Shown: positions 27,435-37,554, numbered from the stretch's first letter. The stretch: 64,000 bases of DNA from an uncultured bacterium (GCA_905214715.1 CAJMMT010000010.1:47610-111609); one strand, 5' to 3'. The notes: a model not told the origin generated them from the letters alone. Translations and numbers: made by a program.

Positions 27435-27442
27435 CAAAAATA
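27435..27442 (-). promoter_or_regulatory. -7 box of the panC-panD-ffh operon
   Basis: On the minus strand the sequence reads TATTTTTG followed by C, matching TAnnTTTGC. The expected leader to the ATG at 27340 is about 90 nt. Confidence 0.6.
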
Positions 27443-27579
27443 CTAAAACTTTCACAATTAGACCTCATCAACAGCAAAAACCTTGCATAATCATTATCAC
27501 GCCATACTTAAATATTGATAAAAAAGCGACGACTTTAATAATGTGGAGTTATTTTTACCCTCGTTTCACCGATTTTTAT

Positions 27580-27587
27580 TAATTTTG
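27580..27587 (+). promoter_or_regulatory. -7 box of the GT5-like/DUF4270 operon
   Basis: TAATTTTG matches TAnnTTTG. It gives a leader of roughly 110 nt before the ATG at 27702. The interval between this box and the panC promoter is AT-rich and holds both divergent promoters. Confidence 0.55.
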
Positions 27588-27701
27588 TAGGAAGTTGCCG
27601 AACCATAAAATAGCAGTTGTGCCATTTGGTTCCGCATCAGTTTCTCTTTTTGGTTAATTTAAGGTAGCCTGCAGAAAGGCATTCCCGTCAATAATATAGT
27701 T

Positions 27702-28556
27702 ATGGCAGAAAAGAAACGCATCCTCTTTGTAAACCAGGAACTGGAACCATATCTCCCGGCGACTCCCAACGGAGTTCTGGCCCGGGAACTGATGTGCGCC
27801 ATGCACGGCAAAGAGTGCGAAGCACGTACTTTCATGCCGAAGTACGGATCTGTAAATGAACGCCGCAATAAGCTTCACGAAGTGATTCGCCTCTCCGGAG
27901 CCAATATTTCTATAGGAGACAACGACCATCCGCTTATTCTCAAGGTCGCTTCACTACCACCATCGCGAATACAGGTCTATTTCATAGACAACGACGATTT
28001 TTTTGAAAAAGATGATACGGATTGCGATCCGGTAGGGTCAAACAGAACCGACAATGCATGGCGTATGATTTTCTACGCACGTGGTTCTGCCGATACCGTG
28101 AAGAAGCTGAAATGGGAACCCCATATCATACAGGCCTCCGGTTGGATGTCGGCGTTCTTTCTTCCTTATATGCGCAAACTGGCCAACGAAATACCGTCAT
28201 TCCGCCAGACAAAACTCATATATGCCGTTACCGATGAAGAACTCGCGGCACCACTTGGAGAAGACACTATAGAGAAATTGAAGGCCGACGGCATCGACAC
28301 CGCTTCCATTGAAGGGCTGAAGCCTGATACTGATATGGCTCACCGTTTAGCTATAGTCAACGCCGACGCGGTTGTAATGCTCAACACCAAACCCAGGCCG
28401 GAACTGGAAGAATGGATCGCATCGCTCGGCAAACCCGTATTCCGCGTTGCCGAAGGGAAAACAGATATGACAAACGGCGGAGACGAGACACGAGGAGCAG
28501 ACAACACTGCGGTTATCGACGCTCTTAAAGTATTTTACAGGTCGCTTGATGCCTGA
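27702..28556 (+). CDS. Half-length glycogen/starch synthase-like protein (GT5 N-domain)
   Basis: The product is 284 residues. It resembles the N-terminal Rossmann half of GT5 glycogen synthases: RILFVNQELEPYLPATPNG at the start and EPHIIQASGWMSAFFLPYMRK near residue 138, where the family has its DWHT-like region. The ADP-glucose-binding KxGGL motif is replaced by LPATPNG, and the C-terminal GT-B half (about 200 residues) is absent without sign of a frameshift. Short forms like this occur next to panC and DUF4270 in Bacteroidales, so it is a stable variant, perhaps not catalytic. It has 30 bp to the DUF4270 gene and is probably co-transcribed with it. Confidence 0.75.
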   Translation: MAEKKRILFVNQELEPYLPATPNGVLARELMCAMHGKECEARTFMPKYGSVNERRNKLHEVIRLSGANISIGDNDHPLILKVASLPPSRIQVYFIDNDDFFEKDDTDCDPVGSNRTDNAWRMIFYARGSADTVKKLKWEPHIIQASGWMSAFFLPYMRKLANEIPSFRQTKLIYAVTDEELAAPLGEDTIEKLKADGIDTASIEGLKPDTDMAHRLAIVNADAVVMLNTKPRPELEEWIASLGKPVFRVAEGKTDMTNGGDETRGADNTAVIDALKVFYRSLDA

Positions 28557-28586
28557 ACTTTATCCACACTCACCTCTGATATAAAG

Positions 28587-29996
28587 ATGAAAAAAATCAT
28601 AGCCGCCATTGCCGCCGCTTTCCCTTTGACGGGATTGTTCGTGGCCTGCGACGACGACCTTTCTCCCATAGGGAACACTCTGAGCCGAGGCGAAGTAACA
28701 ATATCGATAGATACTCTTACAATCGACCTCCATGCGGGAAGCCGTTATACCGCTGAATTCGACTCAAGGGCCGCCACCAATCTTCTGGGACGCTTGTCGA
28801 CACCGGAGTATGGCTCACTGGAATGCAGTTACGTTACCCGTCTGCTCCCAACCCCCGCGTTGGGTATACCGTCCAGTATACCCGAGTCGCAGATTGATTC
28901 GATGAAGGTCGTAATAACGGTTCCGCGCGGCTCACTTGCCGGCGATTCGCTTGCACCTCAGCAAGTGAAGGTGTTCCGTCTTACGCGTCCTCTCCCTTCC
29001 GACATTGACAATTCTTTCGACCCCACGGGATATTATGACCCCTCATCGCCGTTAGGTGTCAAGAACTATACATTGTCAGGTCTTTCGCTTACAAGCAGTA
29101 ATTTCGCATCTGACAAGTCCATACAGATACGCATGAATCTAGACCGCCAGTTCGCGCTCGATGTGGTCAGGAAATACCGCACCGAGCCGGAAACTTTTCA
29201 ATGGCCCTCGACTTTCGCCGAGTGGATACCCGGAATCTATGTGGAACATTCGTTCGGACGAGGATGTGTGGCAAACGTTACCCAGACAAAAAGTCTGATA
29301 TACTATCATTACGATACCACCGAAACGGTAATTGAAAACGGACAAGCGGTAGAGAAACCGAAAGTGGCTGTCGATTCCGTATGCAATTTCGTAACGTCGC
29401 CTGCGGTGCTGAGCTCAAATAATGTAAAATACACTCCCGGCAAAGTTCTCGCAGATATGGCAAGTCAAGGCAAGTCTGTCATAACGGCCCCCGGCGGTTA
29501 CGCCGTACATTTCCGGTTTCCCGCCGAAGAGATTCTCGGCAGGTTCAACTCTGTAGACAATTCACTTGCCGTGGTGTCCAACCTTGTGCTATCTATTCCG
29601 GCTTCTAAGATAGAAGGCGATGTGTCGATACCGGTTCCTCCCACTCTGGCCATGATTCCGACATCGGAACTTGAAGATTTTTTCGCCGACCAGAAGGTTC
29701 CTGACAACAAGACCTCTTTCTGGGCCAGCTATGATTCTTCTACCGGACGGTATACATTCTCTTCCCTGAGAGCTTTTATCTCAAATCTTGCTCAGGAAGA
29801 GAGCATAGATGAAAGCGAACTTGAATTCACTTTGGTTCCGGTTCTGCTCGGAACCGAGAATGTATCCGCCTCAGACGGTTCTACATCTGTCAGAGTCACA
29901 TCATGTACCCCATATATGGCATCGCCGGCCATGACGCTGCTCGACACGGCTAAATCAAGATTCATATTCACATTCTCCCGTCAGACTTTAAAGTGA
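28587..29996 (+). CDS. DUF4270-family lipoprotein
   Basis: The product is 469 residues with a signal peptide and lipobox ending LFVAC (Cys about residue 20), followed by an Asp-rich stretch (DDDLSPIG). The early segment SRAATNLLGRLSTPEYGS is characteristic of DUF4270 proteins of Bacteroidota, which are exported lipoproteins of unknown function. The rest is beta-rich. The gene ends in a GTGA overlap with the CapA-like gene, showing translational coupling. Confidence 0.85.
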   Translation: MKKIIAAIAAAFPLTGLFVACDDDLSPIGNTLSRGEVTISIDTLTIDLHAGSRYTAEFDSRAATNLLGRLSTPEYGSLECSYVTRLLPTPALGIPSSIPESQIDSMKVVITVPRGSLAGDSLAPQQVKVFRLTRPLPSDIDNSFDPTGYYDPSSPLGVKNYTLSGLSLTSSNFASDKSIQIRMNLDRQFALDVVRKYRTEPETFQWPSTFAEWIPGIYVEHSFGRGCVANVTQTKSLIYYHYDTTETVIENGQAVEKPKVAVDSVCNFVTSPAVLSSNNVKYTPGKVLADMASQGKSVITAPGGYAVHFRFPAEEILGRFNSVDNSLAVVSNLVLSIPASKIEGDVSIPVPPTLAMIPTSELEDFFADQKVPDNKTSFWASYDSSTGRYTFSSLRAFISNLAQEESIDESELEFTLVPVLLGTENVSASDGSTSVRVTSCTPYMASPAMTLLDTAKSRFIFTFSRQTLK

Positions 29997-31105
29997 TAGC
30001 CTCGTTACTCAACATACCCCTTGTTTTCAGCCTTATCTCCTTCCTGACAGGGGCTACAGTATCTCAATCCACCCCTAAAGCCGGGGTGGATTTGCTTTTT
30101 GTAGGAGATGCCATGCAACATCAGGCTCAACTCGACCAGGCTTTAGCCGAAGGGAATGGCAGCACTTACGACTACTCGGATTGTTTCACGCTCATAGCGC
30201 CCGAAATCACGGCTGCGGATTATGCCGTAGTCAATCTCGAGGTTCCACTCGGAGGTGGTCCGAGATATTCCGGTTACCCCTGCTTTTCAGCTCCCGATTC
30301 TTATGCACAGGCACTGCTCGACGCAGGTTTCGACCTTTTCCTCACCGCAAACAACCATTGCCTGGATTCAGGAATGAAAGCGGCACGGCGTACTCTTGTA
30401 GCTCTCGACTCCCTTGGAGCCGACCACACCGGGACTTTCCGCGACCTGCAACAACGTGAGGAGCTCGTACCCCTTATAAAGGATATTCACGGCATACGCT
30501 TCGCGTTTCTCAACTATACTTACGGAACCAACGGAATTCCGGCACGCGACGGGATGGAAGTGGCCCTGCTTGACCGTGAGAAGATGTCGCGCGAGATACA
30601 ACTGGCCCGTAAGAAGGGAGCCGAAATAGTTGTGGTTACCGTGCACTGGGGGGTGGAGTATGTTCTTCTTGAAAATGCCAATCAGCGTTCATGGGCCGAT
30701 TTCCTTATAGCCGAAGGAGCCGACCTTATAATAGGTTCACACCCACATGTGATACAGCCCATGAAGGTAGTGCGCAACCACAAGGAGGATAAAGACGTTC
30801 TTGTGGTCTACAGTCTTGGCAATTTCATATCCAATATGAAAACCTCCGACACTCGTGGAGGCGCTCTTGTCAAAGTGCGTGTGGAACGCGACGACAACGG
30901 CAAAGCGCGGTTCAAGAACGCGGCTTACGATACTTTCTTCTCGGCAAAGCCACACGGGCCGGGCACCAATTTCAAGGTGTATCCATCCAAAGACGCCGAC
31001 AAGATTCCCGATGCCCAGAAAGGCCATTGGCAGATTTTTGACCGTGCGGCAAGGCGCATATTTGAAACCCACAATTTAAACGTACCCTCAGATAACCAAA
31101 ATTAA
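29993..31105 (+). CDS. CapA-family metallophosphatase-like protein
   Basis: The product is 370 residues and starts at a GTG overlapping the upstream TGA. A short hydrophobic N-terminus acts as signal or anchor. The CapA/PgsA metallophosphatase features are LLFVGDAMQHQAQLD (metal ligand Asp), VVNLEVPLGG, TANNHCLDSG and TVHWGVEY, plus GSHPHVIQPM, supplying the usual Asp/Asn/His ligands. Homologues are linked to poly-gamma-glutamate or surface polymer handling, but in gut Bacteroidales the substrate is unknown. It follows DUF4270 and precedes an M48 protease by 6 bp. Confidence 0.88.
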   Translation: MIASLLNIPLVFSLISFLTGATVSQSTPKAGVDLLFVGDAMQHQAQLDQALAEGNGSTYDYSDCFTLIAPEITAADYAVVNLEVPLGGGPRYSGYPCFSAPDSYAQALLDAGFDLFLTANNHCLDSGMKAARRTLVALDSLGADHTGTFRDLQQREELVPLIKDIHGIRFAFLNYTYGTNGIPARDGMEVALLDREKMSREIQLARKKGAEIVVVTVHWGVEYVLLENANQRSWADFLIAEGADLIIGSHPHVIQPMKVVRNHKEDKDVLVVYSLGNFISNMKTSDTRGGALVKVRVERDDNGKARFKNAAYDTFFSAKPHGPGTNFKVYPSKDADKIPDAQKGHWQIFDRAARRIFETHNLNVPSDNQN

Positions 31106-31111
31106 ACTCAG

Positions 31112-31894
31112 ATGATAAAAAACCTCATTCAGGCCTCGGCATTTGTCCTGGCCATATCTTGCGCCACCGGCTGCTCAAGCAGCATGGATATGAACCGCCT
31201 TATGTCGGCGGCAACTCAGGGCATACAGGCCATGACCATCACCGACGATCAGGTGGCCTCTTATGTACACCAGTCCGTTCTGCAGATGGACGCGCAGAAT
31301 CCGGTAGCCCCGGAGAACGACCCTTACACCAAACGTCTCCGCAATCTTACCAACGGGTTGACTTCGGTAGACGGCGTGCCTTTGAATTTCAAAGTCTATA
31401 AGGTAAAAGATGTTAATGCGTTTGCGTGTGCCGATGGTTCGGTAAGAGTGTTCAGCGGTATAATGGACCTTATGACAGATGATGAACTTCTTGGCATCAT
31501 AGGCCATGAGATAGGTCATGTGGCACTACATCATTCCCGCAACGCTATAAAGAACGAACTCATGACAGGTGCGCTGCGCGATGCCATAGGTTCGACTTCA
31601 TCAACAATGGCCGCTCTTTCAGATTCACAGTTAGCTCAGATAGGACAGGCGCTTATGTCGGCGAAATATTCGCAGAAACAGGAAACAGCCGCCGATGATT
31701 TCGGATACGATTTCCTGCGCGGAGCCAAACGCAATCCATGGGGAATGGTAAGTTCTTTCGAGAAACTTGAAAAACTCGAGAACGGCAACCAGAGTTCATA
31801 TATAACCCAGATGTTCTCATCTCACCCCGACACCCAGGCCCGCATAGCCCACATAACCGCACGTTGCAAACAAGACGGCATTCCACGCAAATAA
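31112..31894 (+). CDS. M48-family metalloprotease lipoprotein
   Basis: The product is 260 residues with a lipoprotein signal ending ATGC (Cys about residue 21). The zinc motif HEIGHVALHH is near residues 131-140, and the third ligand region is ETAADDFGYDF. The arrangement matches Ste24/LoiP/YcaL-like periplasmic proteases, which degrade misfolded outer membrane proteins. It is the last gene of the GT5-like, DUF4270, CapA, M48 run, with a strong terminator behind it. Confidence 0.92.
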   Translation: MIKNLIQASAFVLAISCATGCSSSMDMNRLMSAATQGIQAMTITDDQVASYVHQSVLQMDAQNPVAPENDPYTKRLRNLTNGLTSVDGVPLNFKVYKVKDVNAFACADGSVRVFSGIMDLMTDDELLGIIGHEIGHVALHHSRNAIKNELMTGALRDAIGSTSSTMAALSDSQLAQIGQALMSAKYSQKQETAADDFGYDFLRGAKRNPWGMVSSFEKLEKLENGNQSSYITQMFSSHPDTQARIAHITARCKQDGIPRK

Positions 31895-31915
31895 AAACAG
31901 CATCGCCCATATACC

Positions 31916-31952
31916 AAACAGGATGATTCCCGTAAGAATCATCCTGTTTTGC
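31916..31952 (+). terminator. Terminator after the M48 protease gene
   Basis: AAACAGGATGATTC (31916-31929) and GAATCATCCTGTTT (31936-31949) form a perfect 14-bp stem with a 6-nt loop. Confidence 0.9.
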
Positions 31953-32216
31953 ATTTTGTTCTTATGCTATAAGTCCTTGCCGATTCATTGTTTTTCACCG
32001 ACAGGCTCATGGCATAATCACATAGTATTTTACGCAAACGTATATCCATACACCTCAAAGCATAGCAACAAGAATTATAATTAATGGAATATTTTACACA
32101 TTAGAACGCAATAATTGACTTCCTGTTTAAATATTTTGCTTATATTTACCATATACAATCAAATTTAAGATATATACGATAATATATCTACAGTATTAAT
32201 TTTAACTAAAATTTGT
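31953..32216 (+). promoter_or_regulatory. AT-rich promoter region of the large secreted protein
   Basis: There is no gene here. The last 120 bp are strongly AT-rich. TATATTTA (32141-32148) is a near match to the -7 consensus and would give a leader of about 65 nt. Nothing else is recognisable. Confidence 0.35.
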
Positions 32217-35200
32217 ATGAATAAATCATTACTAACAGGAGTGGCTATCCTTGCAGCAGGCTTGCTTCCATCAGGAGTCCTGGCCGGAGAGCCTGTGCCG
32301 TTTCTTCAGGACTTCGGGAACGTGGAAACAAACGCCGTACCCGAAGGATGGATCACCGCAGACCTCAACAATGATGGTAAGACTTGGGGAGGATATTATG
32401 GCCAGCTGGCAATATCCGATTTTTTCACGGCTCCCGAGCTTAACGACTGGGTGTTTTCAACACCGATAGCTCTTGAACAAGGTAAAACCTACCTTATAGA
32501 GCTAAAACTCTCACGTGGTTACGCAGGAGGCAATCCAAACGTAAAGGTCGCTCTGGGTAAAAGCCAGACTCCGGAAGGGATGACTGAAACACTGCTTGAA
32601 AAAGAACTTACCGACTATTTCGCTCAAGAGCCTTCACAAATCATATTCAAATGTAACGAGAGCGGAGACTTCTCTATCGGTGTATTCGCTTCTTCCGAAG
32701 GAGCCTGTGTGCAATATGATGATTTAAGTGTTCGCGAGGCTACGATGCCGGCGGCTCCCTCCGCGCCTGAAATTCTAAAAAGCGACACTTATGGATCGCC
32801 TAACGTTACCGTTCGATTCTATGCTCCCGACAAAGACATGAGTGGCAACTCTCTAAGCTCGATTTCCAGAATATCTGTGATTCGTTCCGGTGTCAATGTA
32901 AAGGATATTGAAAATCCCACACCCGGCGAACTCATTGAGTTTGAAGATATATGTTCTTACGGATCGGGTAATTATGTATGGAAAGCCACGGCTTACGATG
33001 CAGATGGCAATGCAGGCATGTCGGCGGAGAGCAAACCCTGCTTCGTAGGTGTCAACGCTCCCGGTATTCCACAGAATCTGATGATGTCGGAAGAGAACCA
33101 TTCAGGGATTCTCACGGTAACATGGGATGAAGTGACAGTTGACCGCGATGGTGTTCCGATGCCTTCCGAATTTATAGACTACCAGATTATATTCAACGGA
33201 TCATATCTTGAATCGACAGGTGCTAAATCACCTTATACCATAATAGCATGCGAAGCCGGCGAACAGACCTTCGCGACCGTGCAGGTGGTTGCCAAGAGCA
33301 GTTACGGCTCCAGCGTAGCCGCCTTCGGTCCAATTGTAGCCGGCACTCCGCGCACCAATCTGGCGGAATCTTTCGACGACGGGGTTACCCACACTAATAT
33401 ACGTCCGGAATCACTTAGCGAAAATCCCGGTCAATGGTTCGTATTTGATGATGCCATGCTCTATATGTATGCCGGGCTCGCTATGGGCGATGCAGACGAG
33501 ACAAACGGTTGCGCCGCCATCATGGGCCAGCAAGGGGGAGCCACCGCGGGTGTGCAATTAGGCAAATTCGACCTTAGTGGCATCGAACATCCGGCAGTTA
33601 CGTTCTACGTATATTTCTCGGAAATGAGCAATGGAGAACGTACAGCCAATCGATTTGAACTTCTTGCTGACTTAGGAAAGGGGTTCGATAAAATAGCCGA
33701 GTTCGATATGGCCGACGACCAGAAGACTCTTGGTTGGAGCAGGGTTACATTCCCTCTCGATGACTTCAAGGTAAACGACATAAACCTTAAATTACAAGGT
33801 ACAATAGTCAACAATACCTACTCCATTATCGACGCTATCCGCGTTCAAAATTTATGTGACAGAAATCTTGCCGTTACATCAGTCAAGGCTCCGGCCGAGG
33901 CTAAACCGGATGAAGAGATCCTGATATCCGCCAAAATAGAGAACTTAGGCAATAATGATATGGAGATCTCCAACATATCTCTTGTACGCAACGGCAAGGT
34001 TCTCGCCGACAGGGAGGTGCCTGCTCTTGATAGAGGCAAAGGAACTACCGTATCGTTCTTCGACAAACTTTCTCTGCTTGATGGAGATGAAGTGGAATAT
34101 TCAGTAATACTTAACGAGGATGACGATGATCTTTCCGACAATACCTCTACGACAGTCAAAGTGGCCAATCGTCTCCCCTCGCATCCTTCAGTTACGGATC
34201 TCTCGGCTAAGATAACCGAATCCACCAATCCGTTCAGTGTAACTCTCGCATGGAGCCAGCCTGACCTGAATGTTGCACCGGAACCCGTTACAGAATCCTT
34301 CGAAGATGGGAAAGGCGGCGATATCAACAACTTCGGAGACTGGAGTTTCGTAGATCTGGATGAGGAGCCGACCACCATTGTAGACGATTATGATCCGCTT
34401 CCTGGTCAAGGCTCCAAAATGGCCGCCTTCATTGTAGACACCACCGGACACATGAACCCATACGTAGCCCACACCGGAAGCAAATTCATGGCGATGCAGC
34501 CTTGTCAGGAACTTGCCACCGATGACTGGCTTATTTCTCCAGAACTGACAGGAGCAGCGCAGACAGTTACATTCTTCGCCCGTTCTTATGATCAGTATGG
34601 TTACTATCGCGAAAACTTCACTTTCGAGATTTCATCGGCAAGTGCCGAACCATCGGACTTCGTTCCCGCCGAAACCGGACAACCCGAATATGGGGTACCC
34701 GGCTCTTGGACAGAATATTCATTTGATCTGCCGGAGGGTTCCAAATATTTCGCTATCCATTACAGCCCGGAAGTTTACGACGGTATAATGCTTATGCTCG
34801 ATGATTTCACATTTATTTCAGCAGCATCCGCCACTCCGCTTCAATTAGAAGGATATAATGTTTTCCGCGATGGTGAGAAACTTAATGAGACTCCGGTATC
34901 CGACTGCGAATTTGTAGATAATACCGTTTCTATCGGTGAACATAATTATCAGGTCACCGCTCTCTACGACCGTGGTGAGTCACGCGGTTCGAATGTGGAG
35001 ACAGTTACCATACAAGACTTCACATCGGTACGCACAAATACACTCGGCACACTGCTTCGCGCTGTGAATGGCGGTATTGAGATAATCGGCAACACTAACG
35101 GTCATTGCGTTGTTACACACGCCAACGGCATGAAGGTAGCCGATAGAATAGTAAATGGTTCAGACTTCATCACACTTGCGCCCGGTATCTACATCGTAAG

Positions 35201-35237
35201 TCTCGACGGCAAACAGACCAAGTTGATAGTCAGGTAA
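32217..35237 (+). CDS. Large secreted choice-of-anchor J / fibronectin-like protein with type IX tail
   Basis: The product is 1006 residues. A signal peptide (to about residue 23) is followed by a choice-of-anchor J / cleaved-adhesin-like domain (FGNVETNAVPEGW and DLNNDGKTW) and fibronectin-III-like modules (for example IPQNLMMSEEN near 285). A second jelly-roll-like region follows near 385-540, a CARDB-like segment near 550-640, and another cleaved-adhesin-like domain near 690-860 (FMAMQPCQELATDDWLISPEL). The C-terminus (LAPGIYIVSLDGKQTKLIVR) is a type IX secretion sorting tail. It is likely a cell-surface adhesin or glycan- or protein-binding protein. No protease or glycosidase residues are recognised. 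Confidence 0.82.
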   Translation: MNKSLLTGVAILAAGLLPSGVLAGEPVPFLQDFGNVETNAVPEGWITADLNNDGKTWGGYYGQLAISDFFTAPELNDWVFSTPIALEQGKTYLIELKLSRGYAGGNPNVKVALGKSQTPEGMTETLLEKELTDYFAQEPSQIIFKCNESGDFSIGVFASSEGACVQYDDLSVREATMPAAPSAPEILKSDTYGSPNVTVRFYAPDKDMSGNSLSSISRISVIRSGVNVKDIENPTPGELIEFEDICSYGSGNYVWKATAYDADGNAGMSAESKPCFVGVNAPGIPQNLMMSEENHSGILTVTWDEVTVDRDGVPMPSEFIDYQIIFNGSYLESTGAKSPYTIIACEAGEQTFATVQVVAKSSYGSSVAAFGPIVAGTPRTNLAESFDDGVTHTNIRPESLSENPGQWFVFDDAMLYMYAGLAMGDADETNGCAAIMGQQGGATAGVQLGKFDLSGIEHPAVTFYVYFSEMSNGERTANRFELLADLGKGFDKIAEFDMADDQKTLGWSRVTFPLDDFKVNDINLKLQGTIVNNTYSIIDAIRVQNLCDRNLAVTSVKAPAEAKPDEEILISAKIENLGNNDMEISNISLVRNGKVLADREVPALDRGKGTTVSFFDKLSLLDGDEVEYSVILNEDDDDLSDNTSTTVKVANRLPSHPSVTDLSAKITESTNPFSVTLAWSQPDLNVAPEPVTESFEDGKGGDINNFGDWSFVDLDEEPTTIVDDYDPLPGQGSKMAAFIVDTTGHMNPYVAHTGSKFMAMQPCQELATDDWLISPELTGAAQTVTFFARSYDQYGYYRENFTFEISSASAEPSDFVPAETGQPEYGVPGSWTEYSFDLPEGSKYFAIHYSPEVYDGIMLMLDDFTFISAASATPLQLEGYNVFRDGEKLNETPVSDCEFVDNTVSIGEHNYQVTALYDRGESRGSNVETVTIQDFTSVRTNTLGTLLRAVNGGIEIIGNTNGHCVVTHANGMKVADRIVNGSDFITLAPGIYIVSLDGKQTKLIVR

Positions 35238-35266
35238 TCGATTCACCCAATAAATAAACTAAAACA

Positions 35267-35303
35267 AACCCCACCGTTGCGGAAAGTCCGCTGCGGTGGG
35301 GTT
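35267..35303. terminator. Bidirectional terminator between the secreted protein and dabb genes
   Basis: AACCCCACCG (35267-35276) and CGGTGGGGTT (35294-35303) pair perfectly, with GCGGA/TCCGC continuing the stem inside. It serves the convergent genes on both sides. Confidence 0.85.
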
Positions 35304-35348
35304 GATATTTGGGTCCGATAGAATAATTGGAAGCTGCCGGCTATAATC

Positions 35349-35642
35349 TCAGCAATTGTAGTCGACACATCCGCGGGCCTCTTTGAGCGGGGCCACAATC
35401 GCGGCGGCGGCCACATGGGCCGGATGTTTCGCATAAACCGAAACCGATTCCATATCTGGCAATAAAGCCGTCAGGACTACATCCCAATCTTCCGCCGGAT
35501 TTTCGTTTACGGCAGCCTCCATGGATACAAGGCATTCTATCTTTCCGGGAAGTTCCATCAGAGCGTCGCGGAAACGCGTGGCCGCATCAAGGCGTTCCTC
35601 GGCCGAGCCGCGCAGTTTGAACATTACTATATGCTTTACCAT
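35349..35642 (-). CDS. Dabb-family stress-responsive small protein
   Basis: The product is 97 residues. It begins MVKHIVMFKL and contains the segment ELPGKIECLVSM, matching the dimeric alpha-beta barrel (Dabb) family. DVVLTALLPDMESVSVYAKH and HPAHVA near the C-terminus supply the His usual in this fold. Dabb proteins are small cytosolic dimers with varied or unknown catalytic roles. It lies 12 bp downstream of an ABC-F gene on the same strand and is probably co-transcribed with it. Confidence 0.9.
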   Translation of the reverse strand: MVKHIVMFKLRGSAEERLDAATRFRDALMELPGKIECLVSMEAAVNENPAEDWDVVLTALLPDMESVSVYAKHPAHVAAAAIVAPLKEARGCVDYNC

Positions 35643-35654
35643 ATCTCCATTATT

Positions 35655-37280
35655 TTATTTTGATTCAGCCGGATATAGACGTTCGCGGGCAGCGGCCACT
35701 TTCTCGTCTTCGATATAGTCGTCGTAGTCCATCATCTTGTCGATGATTCCGTTCGGAGTCAGCTCTATTATGCGGTTACAGATGGTCTGTATGAACTCAT
35801 GGTCATGGCTCGACATCAATATAACGCCCTTGAAGTTCTGCAACGTATTGTTGAACGCCTGAATAGACTCCAGATCAAGATGGTTGGTAGGAGAATCGAG
35901 CACCAGTGTGTTGGCATCGGTAAGCATCATGCGCGCTATCATGCAACGTATCTTCTCACCACCTGAAAGCACGGAGGCCTTCTTGAGCACATCCTCGCCG
36001 CTGAACAGCATCTTGCCAAGAAATCCTTTCAGATAAATTTCCGAAGAATCGCTTGAATACTGGCAAAGCCAGTCTACCAGATTAAGGTCCGTGTTGAAAA
36101 ACGAACTGTTGTCAAGAGGCAGATAGGCGTTGGTGATAGTCTGTCCCCAGTCATATTCACCGGCATCGGCCTTTCGGTTGCCCATTATTATCTCGAACAG
36201 AGCTGTCATGGCTCGCGGATCGCGACTCAGGAAAGCCACCTTATCGCCCTTCTCTATCTGGAAATTTACATCGTCGAACAGCACTTCACCGTCAACAGTA
36301 GCCTTTAATCCCTTCACCTCAAGAATCTTGTTGCCCACCTCCCGATTAGGGGTGAAAATAATGCCGGGATAGCGGCGTGTGGAGGGTTGGATCTCCTCCA
36401 CATTCAGTTTCTCAAGCATCTTCTTGCGGCTTGTGGTCTGCTTGCTCTTCGCCACATTGGCCGAGAACCGGCGTATGAACTCAAGCAACTCCTTGCGTTT
36501 TTCCTCAGCCTTCTTGTTGGCCTGTTGCTGCTGGCGCAACGCCAACTGGGAGGAATGATACCAGAAGCTGTAGTTGCCGGCAAAGAGGTTTATCTTGTTG
36601 TAGTCTATGTCGAGCGTATGGGTCGAGACCGCATCGAGGAAATGTCGGTCGTGGCTGACCACCAGCACCGTATTTTCGAAATTGGCCAGGTAATTCTCAA
36701 GCCATGACACAGTTTCGAGGTCAAGGTCGTTGGTCGGCTCGTCAAGTAAAAGATTGTCGGGATTGCCGAAAAGAGCCTTTGCCAGAAGCACACGCACTTT
36801 CTCGTTGGCGCTCATGTCGCGCATATACATATAGTGTCGGTCTTCCTTGATACCGAGACCGGACAGAAGCGCAGCCGCATCGCTCTCGGCATTCCACCCT
36901 TCGAGCTCGGCGAATTTCTCTTCAAGTTCGGCGGCACGTATACCGTCGGCATCAGAGAAATCCTCTTTGGCATAGATGGCGTCTTTCTCCTGCATTATGT
37001 CCCACAATACCGTGTGGCCGCGCAACACAGTCTCGATAACGGTGCAGTCATCAAACTTGAAGTGGTCCTGTTCAAGCACCGACAGGCGTTCGCCGGGACC
37101 CATGGTAACACTGCCCGAAGTGGGAGGCAGCTCGCCGCTGAGCATTCTCATAAGCGTTGACTTGCCGGCGCCGTTAGCGCCGATTATGCCATAGCAGTTA
37201 CCGGGAGTGAATGTCAGATTTACATCGGAAAAAAGAGGCTTCTTGCCGAATTGTATACTTAAATTGTTAACTTGTATCAT
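35655..37280 (-). CDS. ABC-F family ATPase (YbiT-like)
   Basis: The product is 541 residues with two ATPase domains and no membrane segments. The first P-loop, GANGAGKSTLMRML, is near residues 34-47, with LLDEPTNDLD as Walker B. The second domain has a degenerate P-loop region (VAFLSRDPRAMT near 350), LSGGEKIRCMIARM and LDSPTNHLD. The arginine/lysine-rich linker (about 245-300) is the ribosome-contacting P-site-tRNA interaction motif region. ABC-F proteins act at the ribosomal E site to rescue or tune translation. Loss of a full second Walker A is seen in the YbiT subgroup of Bacteroidota. Confidence 0.9.
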   Translation of the reverse strand: MIQVNNLSIQFGKKPLFSDVNLTFTPGNCYGIIGANGAGKSTLMRMLSGELPPTSGSVTMGPGERLSVLEQDHFKFDDCTVIETVLRGHTVLWDIMQEKDAIYAKEDFSDADGIRAAELEEKFAELEGWNAESDAAALLSGLGIKEDRHYMYMRDMSANEKVRVLLAKALFGNPDNLLLDEPTNDLDLETVSWLENYLANFENTVLVVSHDRHFLDAVSTHTLDIDYNKINLFAGNYSFWYHSSQLALRQQQQANKKAEEKRKELLEFIRRFSANVAKSKQTTSRKKMLEKLNVEEIQPSTRRYPGIIFTPNREVGNKILEVKGLKATVDGEVLFDDVNFQIEKGDKVAFLSRDPRAMTALFEIIMGNRKADAGEYDWGQTITNAYLPLDNSSFFNTDLNLVDWLCQYSSDSSEIYLKGFLGKMLFSGEDVLKKASVLSGGEKIRCMIARMMLTDANTLVLDSPTNHLDLESIQAFNNTLQNFKGVILMSSHDHEFIQTICNRIIELTPNGIIDKMMDYDDYIEDEKVAAARERLYPAESK

Positions 37281-37554
37281 CTATGGTTATATTGTTTTCA
37301 GAGCGAAAGGGCAAGATAATGCCCCTACTTAGGGACAAATTTTAAAATCGACTGCAAAATTACTCATTATTATCCGAATGGCAAAATCATGAAACCGGAT
37401 TGCCTTAGTGAACATAAATACATTTCCCGGCACATTTTTATCGCATATCATGTAATAATGTTAAGTAAATATTTGTACCTTTACATTGAATTTTACGAGT
37501 CTCTTGCAAAAAGTGCTCAATCAATAACAATACATATTTAACAACACATCTGTA

